DNA from: Meiothermus sp. CFH 77666
GTDB lineage: Bacteria > Deinococcota > Deinococci > Deinococcales > Thermaceae
Direction of reading: 5' to 3'
NCBI RefSeq assembly: GCF_017497985.1
Contig: NZ_JAGDFV010000005.1
Span: forward strand, 1 to 64,000
DNA: 64,000 nucleotides
The position numbers and the translations under genes were made by a program. Under the pieces are notes generated by a model that saw only the letters and a program-made list of their open reading frames with translations, had not been told where the DNA came from and did no database searches. Below, in pieces: positions 52,678-62,858 of this stretch (the first letter of the stretch is position 1; each line of letters opens with the position of its first letter).

Positions 52678-53766
52678 TCACCTTCCCCGCCCCACCACCA
52701 CCGCCCTGGCCCGCACCAGCACCCGCACCCTGTCGCCGGGGCGGAAGGGGCTTTCCGGGCTTTCCTGCACGATGAGTTCGCGGTTGCCAAGCTGAATGCG
52801 GTAGGTCATGTCGTGGCCCTTGAACTCGCGGGCCAGAACGGTGCCCTCGAGCTGCTTCCCCGAGAGGCCCAGGTGTCCTAAAGGAGCAGCCAGACTCAAC
52901 CCTTCAGGGCGCAGGGAGAGCAGTACGGCACCATGGGCTTCCTCCGCGAGCACAATGTGCCCCAGGGGGGTGTCGGCCTCGAGGCCCCGGGCTTCGCCAG
53001 GTATCAGGTTGGTACGCCCCAAAAACTGGGCCACAAAAGGAGTACGCGGGTGGTGGTAGACCTCCTCCGGCGTGCCGGTCTGCTCGAGCTGCCCGGCCCG
53101 CATGACGGCCAGCCGGTCAGCAACCGAGAGGGCCTCTTCCTGGTCGTGCGTGACCAGGATGGCCCCAATCCCCGACTGCTTCAAAAGCGAGCGCACCTCG
53201 TCGCGGGTGGACTGGCGGAGGGCGGCATCCAGGCTGCTGAAAGGCTCGTCCAGCAGCACCAGCTTGGGGCCGGGGGCGATGGCCCGGGCCAGGGCCACCC
53301 GCTGTTGCTGTCCACCCGAAAGCTCGCCGGGTTTGCGGTCTTTGAACACCGTCAGGCCCACCAACCCCAGCACCTCGAGCACCCGTTCCTGCCGCGCCTT
53401 GCCTCGCAGGTGGCGCAGGCCAAAGGCCACGTTTTCGAGCACGCTCAGGTGGGGAAACAGGGCGTAGTCCTGGAAAACGAAGCCAATGCCCCGCTCTTCG
53501 GGGGGGCGCTGGCTGATTTCTTGCCCGTCCAGCCAGATCTGGCCGCTATCGGCCTGCTCGAAGCCGGCAACCAGGCGCAGGGTGGTGGTTTTGCCACAGC
53601 CAGAGGGCCCCAGCAAGGCAAAAATTTCGCCCTGACCCACCTCGAAACTGACCTCCTGCACCACCGGTGGAAAGCCGGGGTGGAAGCGTTTGCAGAGGCC
53701 CTGCACCCGCAGAATGGGGGGGGCGACCGGGTTCGAGACGGGGGGTTGGGTGCTTTGGGTTTTCAT
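52678..53766 (-). CDS. fbpC: ABC transporter ATP-binding protein, ferric-iron type (FbpC-like)
   Basis: This ATPase of 362 residues belongs to the CUT1/Fbp group. Walker A GPSGCGKTT, Q-loop FQDYALFPHLSVLENVAFG, signature LSGGQQQRVALARA, Walker B LVLLDEPFSSLD and switch His in VTHDQEEAL are intact. A C-terminal TOBE-like domain (about 245-362) has LSLRPEGLSL. I start it at ATG 53764-53766, which overlaps the permease stop as ATGA, so the two are translationally coupled. Iron is inferred from family resemblance, the fused two-domain permease next to it and a Fur-like box upstream. Related transporters carry other solutes. Confidence 0.9.
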   Translation of the reverse strand: MKTQSTQPPVSNPVAPPILRVQGLCKRFHPGFPPVVQEVSFEVGQGEIFALLGPSGCGKTTTLRLVAGFEQADSGQIWLDGQEISQRPPEERGIGFVFQDYALFPHLSVLENVAFGLRHLRGKARQERVLEVLGLVGLTVFKDRKPGELSGGQQQRVALARAIAPGPKLVLLDEPFSSLDAALRQSTRDEVRSLLKQSGIGAILVTHDQEEALSVADRLAVMRAGQLEQTGTPEEVYHHPRTPFVAQFLGRTNLIPGEARGLEADTPLGHIVLAEEAHGAVLLSLRPEGLSLAAPLGHLGLSGKQLEGTVLAREFKGHDMTYRIQLGNRELIVQESPESPFRPGDRVRVLVRARAVVVGRGR

Positions 53767-55331
53767 CGTCGTTCCTGGGTGAGTAAGAGGCCCACCAGGC
53801 CAGCCGAAAAGAGCACGATCAGGAGGGCAAAGGGGGCCGCTTCGGCAAACATGGCTTCGGAGGTGTAGCCCCAGATCCGTGTCGAAAGAGTAGAGTAACC
53901 TACCGGAGCCAGCAGGAAGGTGAGGGGTAGTTCCTTTACTGCCGACAAGAACACCAGGGCCATGCTGGCCAGCACCCCGCGCCGGAGCAGGGGAAAGGTG
54001 GCCCGGAGAAAAGCCTGCAAGGGCTTGTAGCCCAGGCTGCGGGCGGCCTCCTCGAGGCGCGGCGGGGCCTGGTAGAGCGCGCTGCGAATGGGGCCAATGG
54101 CCTCGGCCAGAAAATGCAGGGCCAGCGCTAGCACCAGCAGGGTCAGGGTCTGGTAGAGGAAGGGCACCCCCCGCAGGCTGAAGAAAATCAGGGCCAGCGC
54201 AAAGGCCAGCGGAGGGGTGGCGTAGCCGATGTAGGCGGTTCGCTCGAGCAGCCTCGAGAGCCGGCTGGGGTAGCGCACTCCCAGGTAGGCCAGCGGCAGG
54301 GCCAGCAAGGCCGCTACCAGGGCTGCCGGGGCAGCGGCCTGTACCGAGTTGCGAAGGGCTTCCAGGATGCCCGGCAGCCCGTTTACGTAATCGTTGGGGA
54401 ACTGCACCGTCCAGTACACAATGGAGGTCAGCGGTACCACCAGCGCTCCCACGAGAGGCACCCCCATCAGCGCCAGTGAGGGGAGCCGCCACCTTCCCAG
54501 CGGGATGGGGTTCTGCCGCCTTGCACTGCCCAGCCCCACCCGGCTCAAGGAGAGGTTTTTCAGTAATCGGGCCTCGAGCCAGAGCAGGCTTCCCGTGAGC
54601 AGGATGAGCATCAGCGAGAGCCAGGCCGCATACACCCGGTCGAAGGAGGCCGAGTATTGCAGATAAATGGCGTAGCTAAAGGTCTCAAAGCGCACCAGGC
54701 TGACCACCCCAAAGTCCCCCAGCACGTGCAGGCCAATCAGCAGCCAGCCTGCATAGAGCGCAGGCCTTAGCTGTGGCAGTACCACCCGCCAGAAGATCTC
54801 GAAGTTTCGGTAGCCCAGGCTCCGCGCCGACTCCTCGAGGCCCGAGTCCAGCCCCAGGAGGGCCGCCCGCAGGTTCAAAAACAGGTACGGATAGGTAAAA
54901 AGGGTCAAGATCCCCAAAGCCCCCAGGTAGCCCGTAGGCCGGGGCCAGGGAAAGCCCAGCAGGTCTTCCAGCCAGCCGTTGGCCCCCGTAGCGCCAAAAA
55001 AACCAAAGACCCCCACGTACCCCGGCACTGCCAGCGGCAGCACCAGCAGCACCGTCCAGAGGCGCTTACCGCGCAAATCACTCCGGCTCGTAATCCAGGC
55101 CAGCGGCAGGGCCAGCAGGGTGGTCAGGACTATGACCCCCAGCAGGAGGGCTACTGTGTTTGCCAGCAGCCGCAGGTTGCGTTCCCGCAGGACAATTTCC
55201 AAAAGTTGCTGAGGTTCGGCCTGGGCGGCCCTCAGTACCAGGTATAAAAGCGGCAAAACCACCGCCAGACCCACCAGGAAGGCCACGGCCAGAAGTGATT
55301 TCGGAACGGGTCGGCTCAGGCTAGAAATCAT
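53763..55331 (-). CDS. fbpB: ABC transporter permease with two fused domains, ferric-iron type (FbpB-like)
   Basis: This permease of 522 residues has about twelve helices, made of two homologous halves each with its own EAA loop (EESARSLGYRNFEIFWRVVLPQ and EEAARSLGYKPLQAFLRATFPL). This is the single-chain arrangement of FbpB/ThiP-type importers. I chose ATG 55329-55331 (MISSLSRPVP), with AAAGGGC upstream. It overlaps the ATPase gene by 4 bp. The usual fbpA binding-protein gene is missing upstream: the next 270 bp are non-coding and then an unrelated hydrolase ends. A Fur-like box lies about 260 bp before the start. Confidence 0.9.
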   Translation of the reverse strand: MISSLSRPVPKSLLAVAFLVGLAVVLPLLYLVLRAAQAEPQQLLEIVLRERNLRLLANTVALLLGVIVLTTLLALPLAWITSRSDLRGKRLWTVLLVLPLAVPGYVGVFGFFGATGANGWLEDLLGFPWPRPTGYLGALGILTLFTYPYLFLNLRAALLGLDSGLEESARSLGYRNFEIFWRVVLPQLRPALYAGWLLIGLHVLGDFGVVSLVRFETFSYAIYLQYSASFDRVYAAWLSLMLILLTGSLLWLEARLLKNLSLSRVGLGSARRQNPIPLGRWRLPSLALMGVPLVGALVVPLTSIVYWTVQFPNDYVNGLPGILEALRNSVQAAAPAALVAALLALPLAYLGVRYPSRLSRLLERTAYIGYATPPLAFALALIFFSLRGVPFLYQTLTLLVLALALHFLAEAIGPIRSALYQAPPRLEEAARSLGYKPLQAFLRATFPLLRRGVLASMALVFLSAVKELPLTFLLAPVGYSTLSTRIWGYTSEAMFAEAAPFALLIVLFSAGLVGLLLTQERR

Positions 55332-55605
55332 CGCAAAGTGCCCTTTGTTAGATTTTCCCCTTTCCAAGGCCCTACAGGAAGCGTTTTGGGCACTGAGAAG
55401 ATCTCAGGAGACGTTGCGCCAGGGCATAACACAAGCTTCCCTAGGGCGCTGCCGGGCCAGGAACCATGAGAGGCTAAACGGGGCTTTTTGGACGGCAGCC
55501 AGGCGAAATGTAGCTGTGTTCCGCGCCCCAACCCAAAACTAACAAGCTATAGAAAATAAATCAAGTATGTTTGTCGGGATTTACGAGTATTGATAACGAG
55601 AACTA
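55332..55605. other. Leader region of the fbpBC operon
   Basis: Seen on the minus strand, a Fur-like box at its far end is followed by an AT-rich stretch with TTGATT and TATAGC words that could be promoter parts but are too close together to pair. About 200 bp of leader then follow. No small gene or binding-protein remnant is recognisable. Confidence 0.4.
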
Positions 55606-55610
55606 TTATC
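55592..55610. promoter_or_regulatory. Fur-box-like palindrome
   Basis: GATAACGAGAACTATTATC matches 15 of 19 positions of the classical Fur consensus. It lies upstream of the iron-type transporter operon and includes the stop codon of the hydrolase gene. Iron-repressed transcription of fbpBC is the simplest reading. Confidence 0.55.
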
Positions 55611-56640
55611 GAGCTGCCAGGGTAGGGCGGGCCAGGCGTTTTAGCAGCCAGTCTGCTACTTCAGGATAGGCTGCGTCCAGCATGAGGTAGTGTCCGCTCT
55701 CGAACTCTTCAGCCGGGCTGTTCCAGGCCACCCCCCAGGCCCGCACCCGGGGCGGTGGAATCACGTTATCGTAGCGGGCCAGGGCCAGGTGCAGGGGAAT
55801 CTGCAACTTTACCAGCTCCACGTTGTTGCGTACCAGCAGGGCCTGACGTTCGGGCAGAAAGCCATCGTCGGCCAGCAGGCCGGGCTTCTCTACCGAGTAG
55901 GGCTTGGCGGCGTGGGCCTCGAGGTAGCGCTGCATCTGGGAACGGGCCAGAAACATGCCCTTGAAGCTATCGCCGGCCCGTCCGGCCTCGAGCACCCGCC
56001 GCACGATGGGCCGGATGACGTTGGGATAAAAAAACCGTTGGGCGGGGGTATAGGCCAGCGGCAAGACCGGAGCCAGCAGGGTGACGGAGGCCACGGCTTC
56101 AGGGTTGGCAAGGGCCGTGGCAATGGCTACCGGCCCGCCCCAGCTATGCCCGACCAGGTGAACCCGTTCCAGCCCTGGATTGCGCTGCCGGATGGCTCGC
56201 AGGACTGCTTCTGTATCGCGCGTATAGAGCTCGAGGTTGCCCTCCCGGGCCTCACCCGAATCGAAGTGGCCGCGCCACGAGAGCGCATAGACATCGAACT
56301 GCTGGCGCAGGCGGGGCAGCAAAGCCTCCCAGACCCAGGCCCCGCCCCCTGCACCATGCACCAGCAACAGGGCCTCGGGGCGGTTTGCTTCGGCGGCCCA
56401 TACCCGGATTTCAATTCCGTCGGACTCCACCGCAAAGCCCTGATAGCGCTGGATGGGGGGGTAGCTGGGCAGTTGGGCCAGCCGGGCCTCTGCAGCCTGG
56501 CGGGCCTTGCCCGAGGGGCGCACCAATCCGGACTGCAGCCGGCTGATATCCCAGGCCAGATAGCTCCCCAGCCCAAACAGCACTATCAGACCTGCCAGCA
56601 AAAAGGCTCGCGCCGCGTTCCTGGGTTCAGCTGCCTGCAT
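55606..56640 (-). CDS. Alpha/beta hydrolase with N-terminal membrane anchor
   Basis: This protein of 344 residues has an N-terminal hydrophobic helix (AFLLAGLIVLFGLGSYLAW), then an alpha/beta-hydrolase domain from about 65. Oxyanion region LLVHGAGGGAWVW, nucleophile elbow GHSWGG, the acid in LARYDNVIPP and the catalytic His in ESGHYLMLD form a complete Ser-Asp-His triad. A lipase, esterase or lysophospholipase role is possible; the substrate is unknown. The anchor places the active site outside the cytoplasm. The stop codon lies inside the Fur-like box. It is the last gene before the nar operon. Confidence 0.87.
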   Translation of the reverse strand: MQAAEPRNAARAFLLAGLIVLFGLGSYLAWDISRLQSGLVRPSGKARQAAEARLAQLPSYPPIQRYQGFAVESDGIEIRVWAAEANRPEALLLVHGAGGGAWVWEALLPRLRQQFDVYALSWRGHFDSGEAREGNLELYTRDTEAVLRAIRQRNPGLERVHLVGHSWGGPVAIATALANPEAVASVTLLAPVLPLAYTPAQRFFYPNVIRPIVRRVLEAGRAGDSFKGMFLARSQMQRYLEAHAAKPYSVEKPGLLADDGFLPERQALLVRNNVELVKLQIPLHLALARYDNVIPPPRVRAWGVAWNSPAEEFESGHYLMLDAAYPEVADWLLKRLARPTLAAR

Positions 56641-56692
56641 GTCTAGCAGACTACCAGCCCGGCGAAGAAGGGTGTGCTACTGGGGGTGCAAT

Positions 56693-58036
56693 TCAGCAGG
56701 GCTTTTCTGCGCCCTTGCGGGCGTAGTAATACCAGTTGAGCCCAATGTTGAGGGCATAGAACACGGCTGCACCGTAGAAGAATCCGCTGGCCGAGCCCGT
56801 GCTGGCAATCACTGCGCCAATCAGCGAGGAAAACACAAACGGGCCATAGGCGGCGATGGCCGCCGTCCAGCCGATTACCCCGCCGGCCTTGCGTGGCTCA
56901 AAGATCATGGGCATCTGCTTGAAGGTGCTGGCGTTGCCAATGCCGGCAAAGAGAAAGACCAGCAGCATGAACAGCACAAACCAGGGAAACTGCTCCAGGG
57001 AGGTCGGGCGCAGGAAAAAGGTTACCCCAAGAGCTGAGAAGAGCAACCCAATACCGCTCACCTGCGTCCAGATGGCCCCGCCGTAGCGGTCGGTCAGGGG
57101 GCCCATCAGCACCCGGATCATAGAACCCACCAGTGGCCCCAGGAAGGCAAAGGCCAGGGGGTCAGGGGCCCCTTCAAACCTGCCGTACACGGTGCGAATC
57201 AGGAGCGGGAAGGTGGCCGAAAACCCCGAGAAGGAGCCGAAGGTCATGATGTAGAGACTGGTCATGAACCAGGTGTGCTTGTCGCCGAAGATGTCGAACT
57301 GCTCGCGGAAGTTGGCCCGCACCGGTACACTTTTGAGCCAGACCCAGGCCAGTAGCGCCCCCAATACCACCAGGGGCACGTACACCAGGGTGGCGTTTTG
57401 TAGCCAGATGGGCTTGCTGACCTCGCCTCGAGTGAAGGTCTGGGGGTCGCCCAGTAGCGAGCCCAGCAGGGCAAAGCCGATGATCCAGGGGGTCACGAAC
57501 TGTACCACCGAGACCCCAAAGTTGCCCACCCCGGCCTGGATGCCCAGGGCGGTGCCCTGCAGCCTTTTGGGGAAGAAATAGCTGGTGCTGGGCATGAAGC
57601 CCGAAAAATTGCCCCCGCCAATGCCGGCCAGGAAGGCCAGAAGCATCAGGAGCCAGAAGGGGGTCGCGGTGTTTTGCACCGCCCAGGCCCAGCCGAGCAG
57701 GGGTACTAGCAGCAGCAAGGTTGAAAAGGTGACCAGGTGTCGCGTGCCCAGCATGGGGGGCAAAAACGTCCAGATAATGCGCAGGGTGCCCCCGGCCAGA
57801 CCGGGCATGGCTGCCAGCCAGAAAAGCTGCGAGGTGCTGAGCTGAAAACCCACATTGGGCAGGCGTACCACCAGCGCACTCACCACAAACCAGGTGATGA
57901 AGGCCAGGGTCAGGTTGAAGGTGGTAATCCAGAGGGTGCGCCAGGCCAAAGATTTGCCCTGGATTTCCCAAAACTGGGGGTCTTCGGGCTCCCATCGGGC
58001 AAGCCAGGTAGAAGGAAAGGGTTTGGAAGGGTTCAT
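56693..58036 (-). CDS. Nitrate/nitrite transporter, MFS NarK family (second copy)
   Basis: This MFS protein of 447 residues has about 12 helices. It contains both nitrate signatures: FLAGIGGGNFSGFMPSTSYFFPKRLQG in the first half and FLFAGIGNASTFKQMPMIF in the second. The N-terminal cytosolic segment (WLARWEPEDPQFWEIQGKSLAWRTL) is long for the family and matches type 2 NarK transporters that exchange nitrate and nitrite. I chose ATG 58034-58036, which overlaps the preceding carbonic-anhydrase-like gene as ATGA and has GAGGAG upstream. It is the last gene of the nar operon. Another NarK is encoded at 58557. Confidence 0.9.
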   Translation of the reverse strand: MNPSKPFPSTWLARWEPEDPQFWEIQGKSLAWRTLWITTFNLTLAFITWFVVSALVVRLPNVGFQLSTSQLFWLAAMPGLAGGTLRIIWTFLPPMLGTRHLVTFSTLLLLVPLLGWAWAVQNTATPFWLLMLLAFLAGIGGGNFSGFMPSTSYFFPKRLQGTALGIQAGVGNFGVSVVQFVTPWIIGFALLGSLLGDPQTFTRGEVSKPIWLQNATLVYVPLVVLGALLAWVWLKSVPVRANFREQFDIFGDKHTWFMTSLYIMTFGSFSGFSATFPLLIRTVYGRFEGAPDPLAFAFLGPLVGSMIRVLMGPLTDRYGGAIWTQVSGIGLLFSALGVTFFLRPTSLEQFPWFVLFMLLVFLFAGIGNASTFKQMPMIFEPRKAGGVIGWTAAIAAYGPFVFSSLIGAVIASTGSASGFFYGAAVFYALNIGLNWYYYARKGAEKPC

Positions 58037-58548
58037 AGACTCCTCTCGAGGCCCATCAGTTGGCTTGGGCATTCCGGTAAGGTTGCATCCAGGTGTTGCA
58101 ACTGGTGGTCTTCCACTCGATATAAAAGGGGCACGACCGGTAACCCCAAGCGAACGCTTAGTTTGCGAGCCTGTCGCCGGGTAAAAAGCTCCACCTCGCC
58201 GATGGCCAGAGCGGCAATCTGGGCGCGGTAGTGCCGGATGTGATCTTCATCGGTGGGAAGGTGGTTCAGCACATAGGGGTCGGGGTACTGCATGGCGCAG
58301 TCGGTATGCCCGATCAGGGCGATGGCCTGAATCCCCATGCGGGCCACCGAAAAGGCCAGGTAGGGCTCCACCGGCTCGGGGTTGGCCCCACCGGTTCGCA
58401 GCACGAAGGCGAAGTTCTCTGGCATCCGCAGGTGGATGCGAAAATCCATGCAAGTGACCACGGCCAGTACCGGTTTGGCCAAGGGCGCAAAGGGTATGCC
58501 ATGGTTGTGGCTTTGTAGCAGGGTTTGGATGGGCTCCGGTAGAAACAT
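58033..58548 (-). CDS. Small beta-carbonic-anhydrase-like protein
   Basis: The 171-residue product has TCMDFR (the Cys-x-Asp-x-Arg zinc and catalytic motif, near residue 33) and GHTDCAM (His-x-x-Cys, near 82), the zinc ligands of beta-carbonic anhydrases, with FVLRTGGANPEP between them. It would hydrate CO2 or act as a related zinc protein. It is shorter than plant-type enzymes but near the size of minimal prokaryotic ones. It sits 8 bp after one narK gene and overlaps the other by 4 bp, so it belongs to the nitrate operon. Its role there is not established; pH or bicarbonate balance during denitrification is only a suggestion. Confidence 0.82.
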   Translation of the reverse strand: MFLPEPIQTLLQSHNHGIPFAPLAKPVLAVVTCMDFRIHLRMPENFAFVLRTGGANPEPVEPYLAFSVARMGIQAIALIGHTDCAMQYPDPYVLNHLPTDEDHIRHYRAQIAALAIGEVELFTRRQARKLSVRLGLPVVPLLYRVEDHQLQHLDATLPECPSQLMGLERSL

Positions 58549-58556
58549 GAACTACC

Positions 58557-59889
<1,333 letters not shown>

Positions 59890-59903
<14 letters not shown>

Positions 59904-60666
59904 AAGCGCCTCCTTTGTCTTGCAAGACGGCCTGGGGTTTGGCTGAAGCGGTGGTCGGGTACGGTTGGGCAACGGGTGGAATCGGTTGCAAACGGCGGGG
60001 CTTGCGTACCCAGATTACGAGCTGCCAGGGCCGCCACAGGTAGCCCAGCGGTACGGTGATGATGTGGATCAGCCGGGTGAAGGGAAAGACCGCCAGCAGC
60101 ACCCAGAAGTTGAAGACGTGCAGTTGAATCCAGAAGGGGAGATCGGCGACCAGCTCGGGGCGGGGGCGCAGGGTGAAAATGGACCAGAGGTAGGGGGTGA
60201 AGACCGAAGGAAACCAGAAAGAGCCGTAGCGGTACATCACGGCGGTCAGGATGCCGGTGAGGATCGAGACCAGGAGGAGCAGCAGCACGATCACATCGGT
60301 GGGCCGGGTTACGGCCAGGATGCGCCGATTGGAAAGGCGGCGGTAGAGCAGCACCAACAGCCCCCCCAGGGTCCAGAGGGCCAGGGCCAGGCCGGTAATC
60401 TCGAGCACAAACAGCCGCATCGGCACCGCGTTCCACAGCAAGAGCCCCTGGGGCAGCAAGAGTGCCAGCAGGTGCCCCAATAGGATGAACAGCACGCCCC
60501 AGTGAAAGGGCACCGAGCCAAAGTAGAGCAGCTTGCGCTCTAAGAGCTGGCTGGACAAGCTAGAAACGCTAAAGGGTTTGCCCCGCATCCGCTGAAAGCT
60601 GACGATGATCAGAAGGGCCAGGGCCACATAAGGAAACACCTGAAACAAGAGGATATTCCAGTTCAT
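59890..60666 (-). CDS. narI: Respiratory nitrate reductase gamma subunit
   Basis: This membrane cytochrome b subunit of 258 residues passes electrons from quinol to NarH. Five hydrophobic helices are visible. Candidate heme ligands are the paired His residues of FHWGVLFILLGHLLALL (near 55 and 64) and those of LHVFNFWVLLAVFPFTRLIHI (near 183 and 202), as in NarI. A basic C-terminal tail of about 45 residues extends past the family core. It overlaps narJ by 4 bp and narK by 14 bp. Confidence 0.94.
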
Positions 60667-61253
60667 TCGTTACCTCCCTTCCAGAACGGGAGATTGCGCA
60701 CCAAGGAGCCCATCACGATGGGAAGCTGAGAGGATTGCTCGGGCATTGCAGCCTGCTGGGTATAGGGTTTGACCGCCTCGAGCGTCGCCTCCAACAGCAT
60801 CAAGTAAGGGTTCTTCGGCTCGAGGGTCTTGAGCGTGTGGACGATCTGGTGTAGGGCCGGCCCCAGGAGTTGCAAAAGCTCGGGTAGGGGGGGGTCGGCC
60901 ACGGCCAGGTAGCGCAGCACCGGGATCAGGTGGTCAGGTATCTCGCCTGCGGTGTCTATGCCCAATTCCAGGTACGCCGCGTTGAGCTCGGCCATCAGGC
61001 GCCCGCGCCGGTAGTCCTCGCCATAGACCGCGTAGCCGATGTAGGGCGCGGTGAGGGGGGTGAGCTCGAGGGTGCGGGTATAAAGCTCCTCCCGCTCAGA
61101 AAGCCTCAGTTCGGAGATGACTCTTAAGAAGCGCTCGAGTAGATCTTTGGCTCGAGCCTTCGGCAAAGCGTTGACCCGCTCCCAGAGCGCTTTTGTGGAG
61201 CCAGCAGTGGGGTATTGATAAGCGAGCGCCAGGGTTTGCAGCAGTCCTTTCAC
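60663..61253 (-). CDS. narJ: Nitrate reductase assembly chaperone
   Basis: NarJ is the cytoplasmic chaperone needed to load molybdenum cofactor into NarG. The 196-residue all-helical protein opens LLQTLALAYQYPTAGSTKALWERV. It contains YTRTLELTPLTAPYIGYAVYGEDYRRG and EIPDHLIPVLRYLA, the latter matching the family's DH-P-LRYL segment. It lies 2 bp after narH and overlaps narI by 4 bp, the usual gene order. Confidence 0.93.
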   Translation of the reverse strand: MKGLLQTLALAYQYPTAGSTKALWERVNALPKARAKDLLERFLRVISELRLSEREELYTRTLELTPLTAPYIGYAVYGEDYRRGRLMAELNAAYLELGIDTAGEIPDHLIPVLRYLAVADPPLPELLQLLGPALHQIVHTLKTLEPKNPYLMLLEATLEAVKPYTQQAAMPEQSSQLPIVMGSLVRNLPFWKGGNE

Positions 61254-61255
61254 GG

Positions 61256-62764
61256 TTAATCCCCCCTCACGGGCAACTCGATAAACCCGACCCCCGTCTC
61301 CCCCTTTTGGGCCAGGGGGTCGTTCCAGACTTCTGTGGCCATCTCGCGGTGGTAGGGCGGCACCACAAAGCGCTCCTGTAGGGTGGGCTTGGTGGTGAGC
61401 TGGTAAATGGCCTCGATCTCCTCGGGGGTGGTGCCTGCCGCCTTTACGATGTTCAGGGTGGCCGGGTCTATGCTTCCTTCCACACTCTGACGGCGCTTGT
61501 AGATGCGTACTGCCAGCAGCTTGCGCAGGATGGGTTTGATGACCTCCACATTGCCCGCTGCGAACAGGTTGGCCAGATACTCCAGGGGCAGGCGGGCTTT
61601 TTCCAGGTGGTTGAACAGCTCAAAATCTACCTTTTCGGGCGGGAGCTCGAGCCGCACCAGCCCCTCTTCGATGCTGCTCACGATGGGCGAGAGCGGGGGG
61701 ATGTAGAAGAGCATGGCCATGGTGCGATACTCGGGGTGTAGCGGCAGGGCCAGCTTCCACACCTTCACAAACTTGTACACGGGCGAGGCCTGCGCGGCCT
61801 TGATCCAGTCCTCGCCCAGGCCGTTGGCCCGGGCCGCCGCAATCACCTGGGGGTCGAAGGGGTCGAGGATCGCGTCCAGTTGGGCCTGCACCAGTTCCTG
61901 GGTCTCGGCGTTCGCCGCCGTGGCAATCCGGTCGGCGTCGTAGAGGATGGCCCCCAGGTAGCGGATGCGGCCCACGCAGGAGTGGAAGCAGGCCGGGGCC
62001 TGGCCGGTCTCGAGGCGGGGGAAGCACAGGATGCACTTCTCGCTCTTGCCGGTGGCCCAGTTGTAGTAGACCTTCTTGTAGGGGCAGGCCGCCACACACA
62101 TGCGCCAGCCCTTGCACTTGTTCTCGTTGACCAGTACCACCCCATCCTCGGCGCGTTTATAGATAGCGCCGCTGGGGCAGGCCGCCACACAGGCCGGGTT
62201 CAGGCAGTGGTTGCAGATGCGCGGCAGGTAGTTGAAGGCCACCCGCTCAATCTCGGCCATCTGGGCCTGAATCTCCGGGGCCACGCCCGCCCAGTTGGGG
62301 TCGTTCTGGGCGTACAGGTTGCTTCCGCCCAGGTCGTCGTCCCAGTTGGGGCCCGCTTCCAGGTTCAGGGGTTCGCCGGTAATCATCGAGACCGGGCGGG
62401 CTACCGGCTGGTCGTCGTCCTCGGGGGCGCTGAAGAGGTGCTGGTAGTCGAAGGTGAAGGGCTCGTAGTAGTCGTCGAGTTCAGGCAGGGCGGGGTTATA
62501 AAACAGGTTGGTCAGGCCGCGGGCGCGGGAATGAAGCCGGAGCTCCAACTGGCCGTTTTTCTTCTCCCAGCCCCCCTTGAACCGCTCCTGGTCTTCCCAG
62601 CCGGTAGGGTAGCCGGTGCCAGGCCGGGTCTCGACGTTGTTCCACCACATGTACTCGGTGCCCTTGCGGTCGGTCCAGAGGTTTTTGCAGGCCACCGAAC
62701 AGGTGTGGCACCCGATGCACTTGTCGAGGTGGAAGGTCATGGAGATGTGAGCACGGACATTCAT
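61256..62764 (-). CDS. narH: Respiratory nitrate reductase beta subunit
   Basis: This Fe-S subunit of 502 residues carries electrons from NarI to NarG on the cytoplasmic side. Four cluster motifs are visible: CIGCHTCSVACKN (near residues 18-28), CNHCLNPACVAACPSG (near 184-197), CKGWRMCVAACPYKK, where Trp replaces a Cys so that a 3Fe-4S cluster forms as in NarH, and CILCFPRLETGQAPACFHSC. The C-terminal region (ALPLHPEYRTMAMLFYIPPLSP and AARANGLGEDWI nearby) matches NarH. The ATG has GGAG upstream. It is separated from narG by 94 bp containing heptad repeats. Confidence 0.96.
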   Translation of the reverse strand: MNVRAHISMTFHLDKCIGCHTCSVACKNLWTDRKGTEYMWWNNVETRPGTGYPTGWEDQERFKGGWEKKNGQLELRLHSRARGLTNLFYNPALPELDDYYEPFTFDYQHLFSAPEDDDQPVARPVSMITGEPLNLEAGPNWDDDLGGSNLYAQNDPNWAGVAPEIQAQMAEIERVAFNYLPRICNHCLNPACVAACPSGAIYKRAEDGVVLVNENKCKGWRMCVAACPYKKVYYNWATGKSEKCILCFPRLETGQAPACFHSCVGRIRYLGAILYDADRIATAANAETQELVQAQLDAILDPFDPQVIAAARANGLGEDWIKAAQASPVYKFVKVWKLALPLHPEYRTMAMLFYIPPLSPIVSSIEEGLVRLELPPEKVDFELFNHLEKARLPLEYLANLFAAGNVEVIKPILRKLLAVRIYKRRQSVEGSIDPATLNIVKAAGTTPEEIEAIYQLTTKPTLQERFVVPPYHREMATEVWNDPLAQKGETGVGFIELPVRGD

Positions 62765-62785
62765 AGTTCTCCTTCGGAGGTGTCA

Positions 62786-62855
62786 CAGGTCGCAGGTCGC
62801 AAGTCGCATGAAAAAAGGCTTTTGATCTGAGACCTGCGACATGAGACTTGAGACA
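62786..62855. repeat. Two opposed heptanucleotide arrays between narG and narH
   Basis: Left array (62786-62806): CAGGTCG twice, then CAAGTCG. Right array (62828-62855): TGAGACC, TGCGACA, TGAGACT, TGAGACA. They are inverted relative to each other and share the exact pair GTCGCAGGTC (62789-62798) and GACCTGCGAC (62831-62840), so the mRNA could fold into a 10-bp stem. Confidence 0.75.
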
Positions 62856-62858
62856 TCC

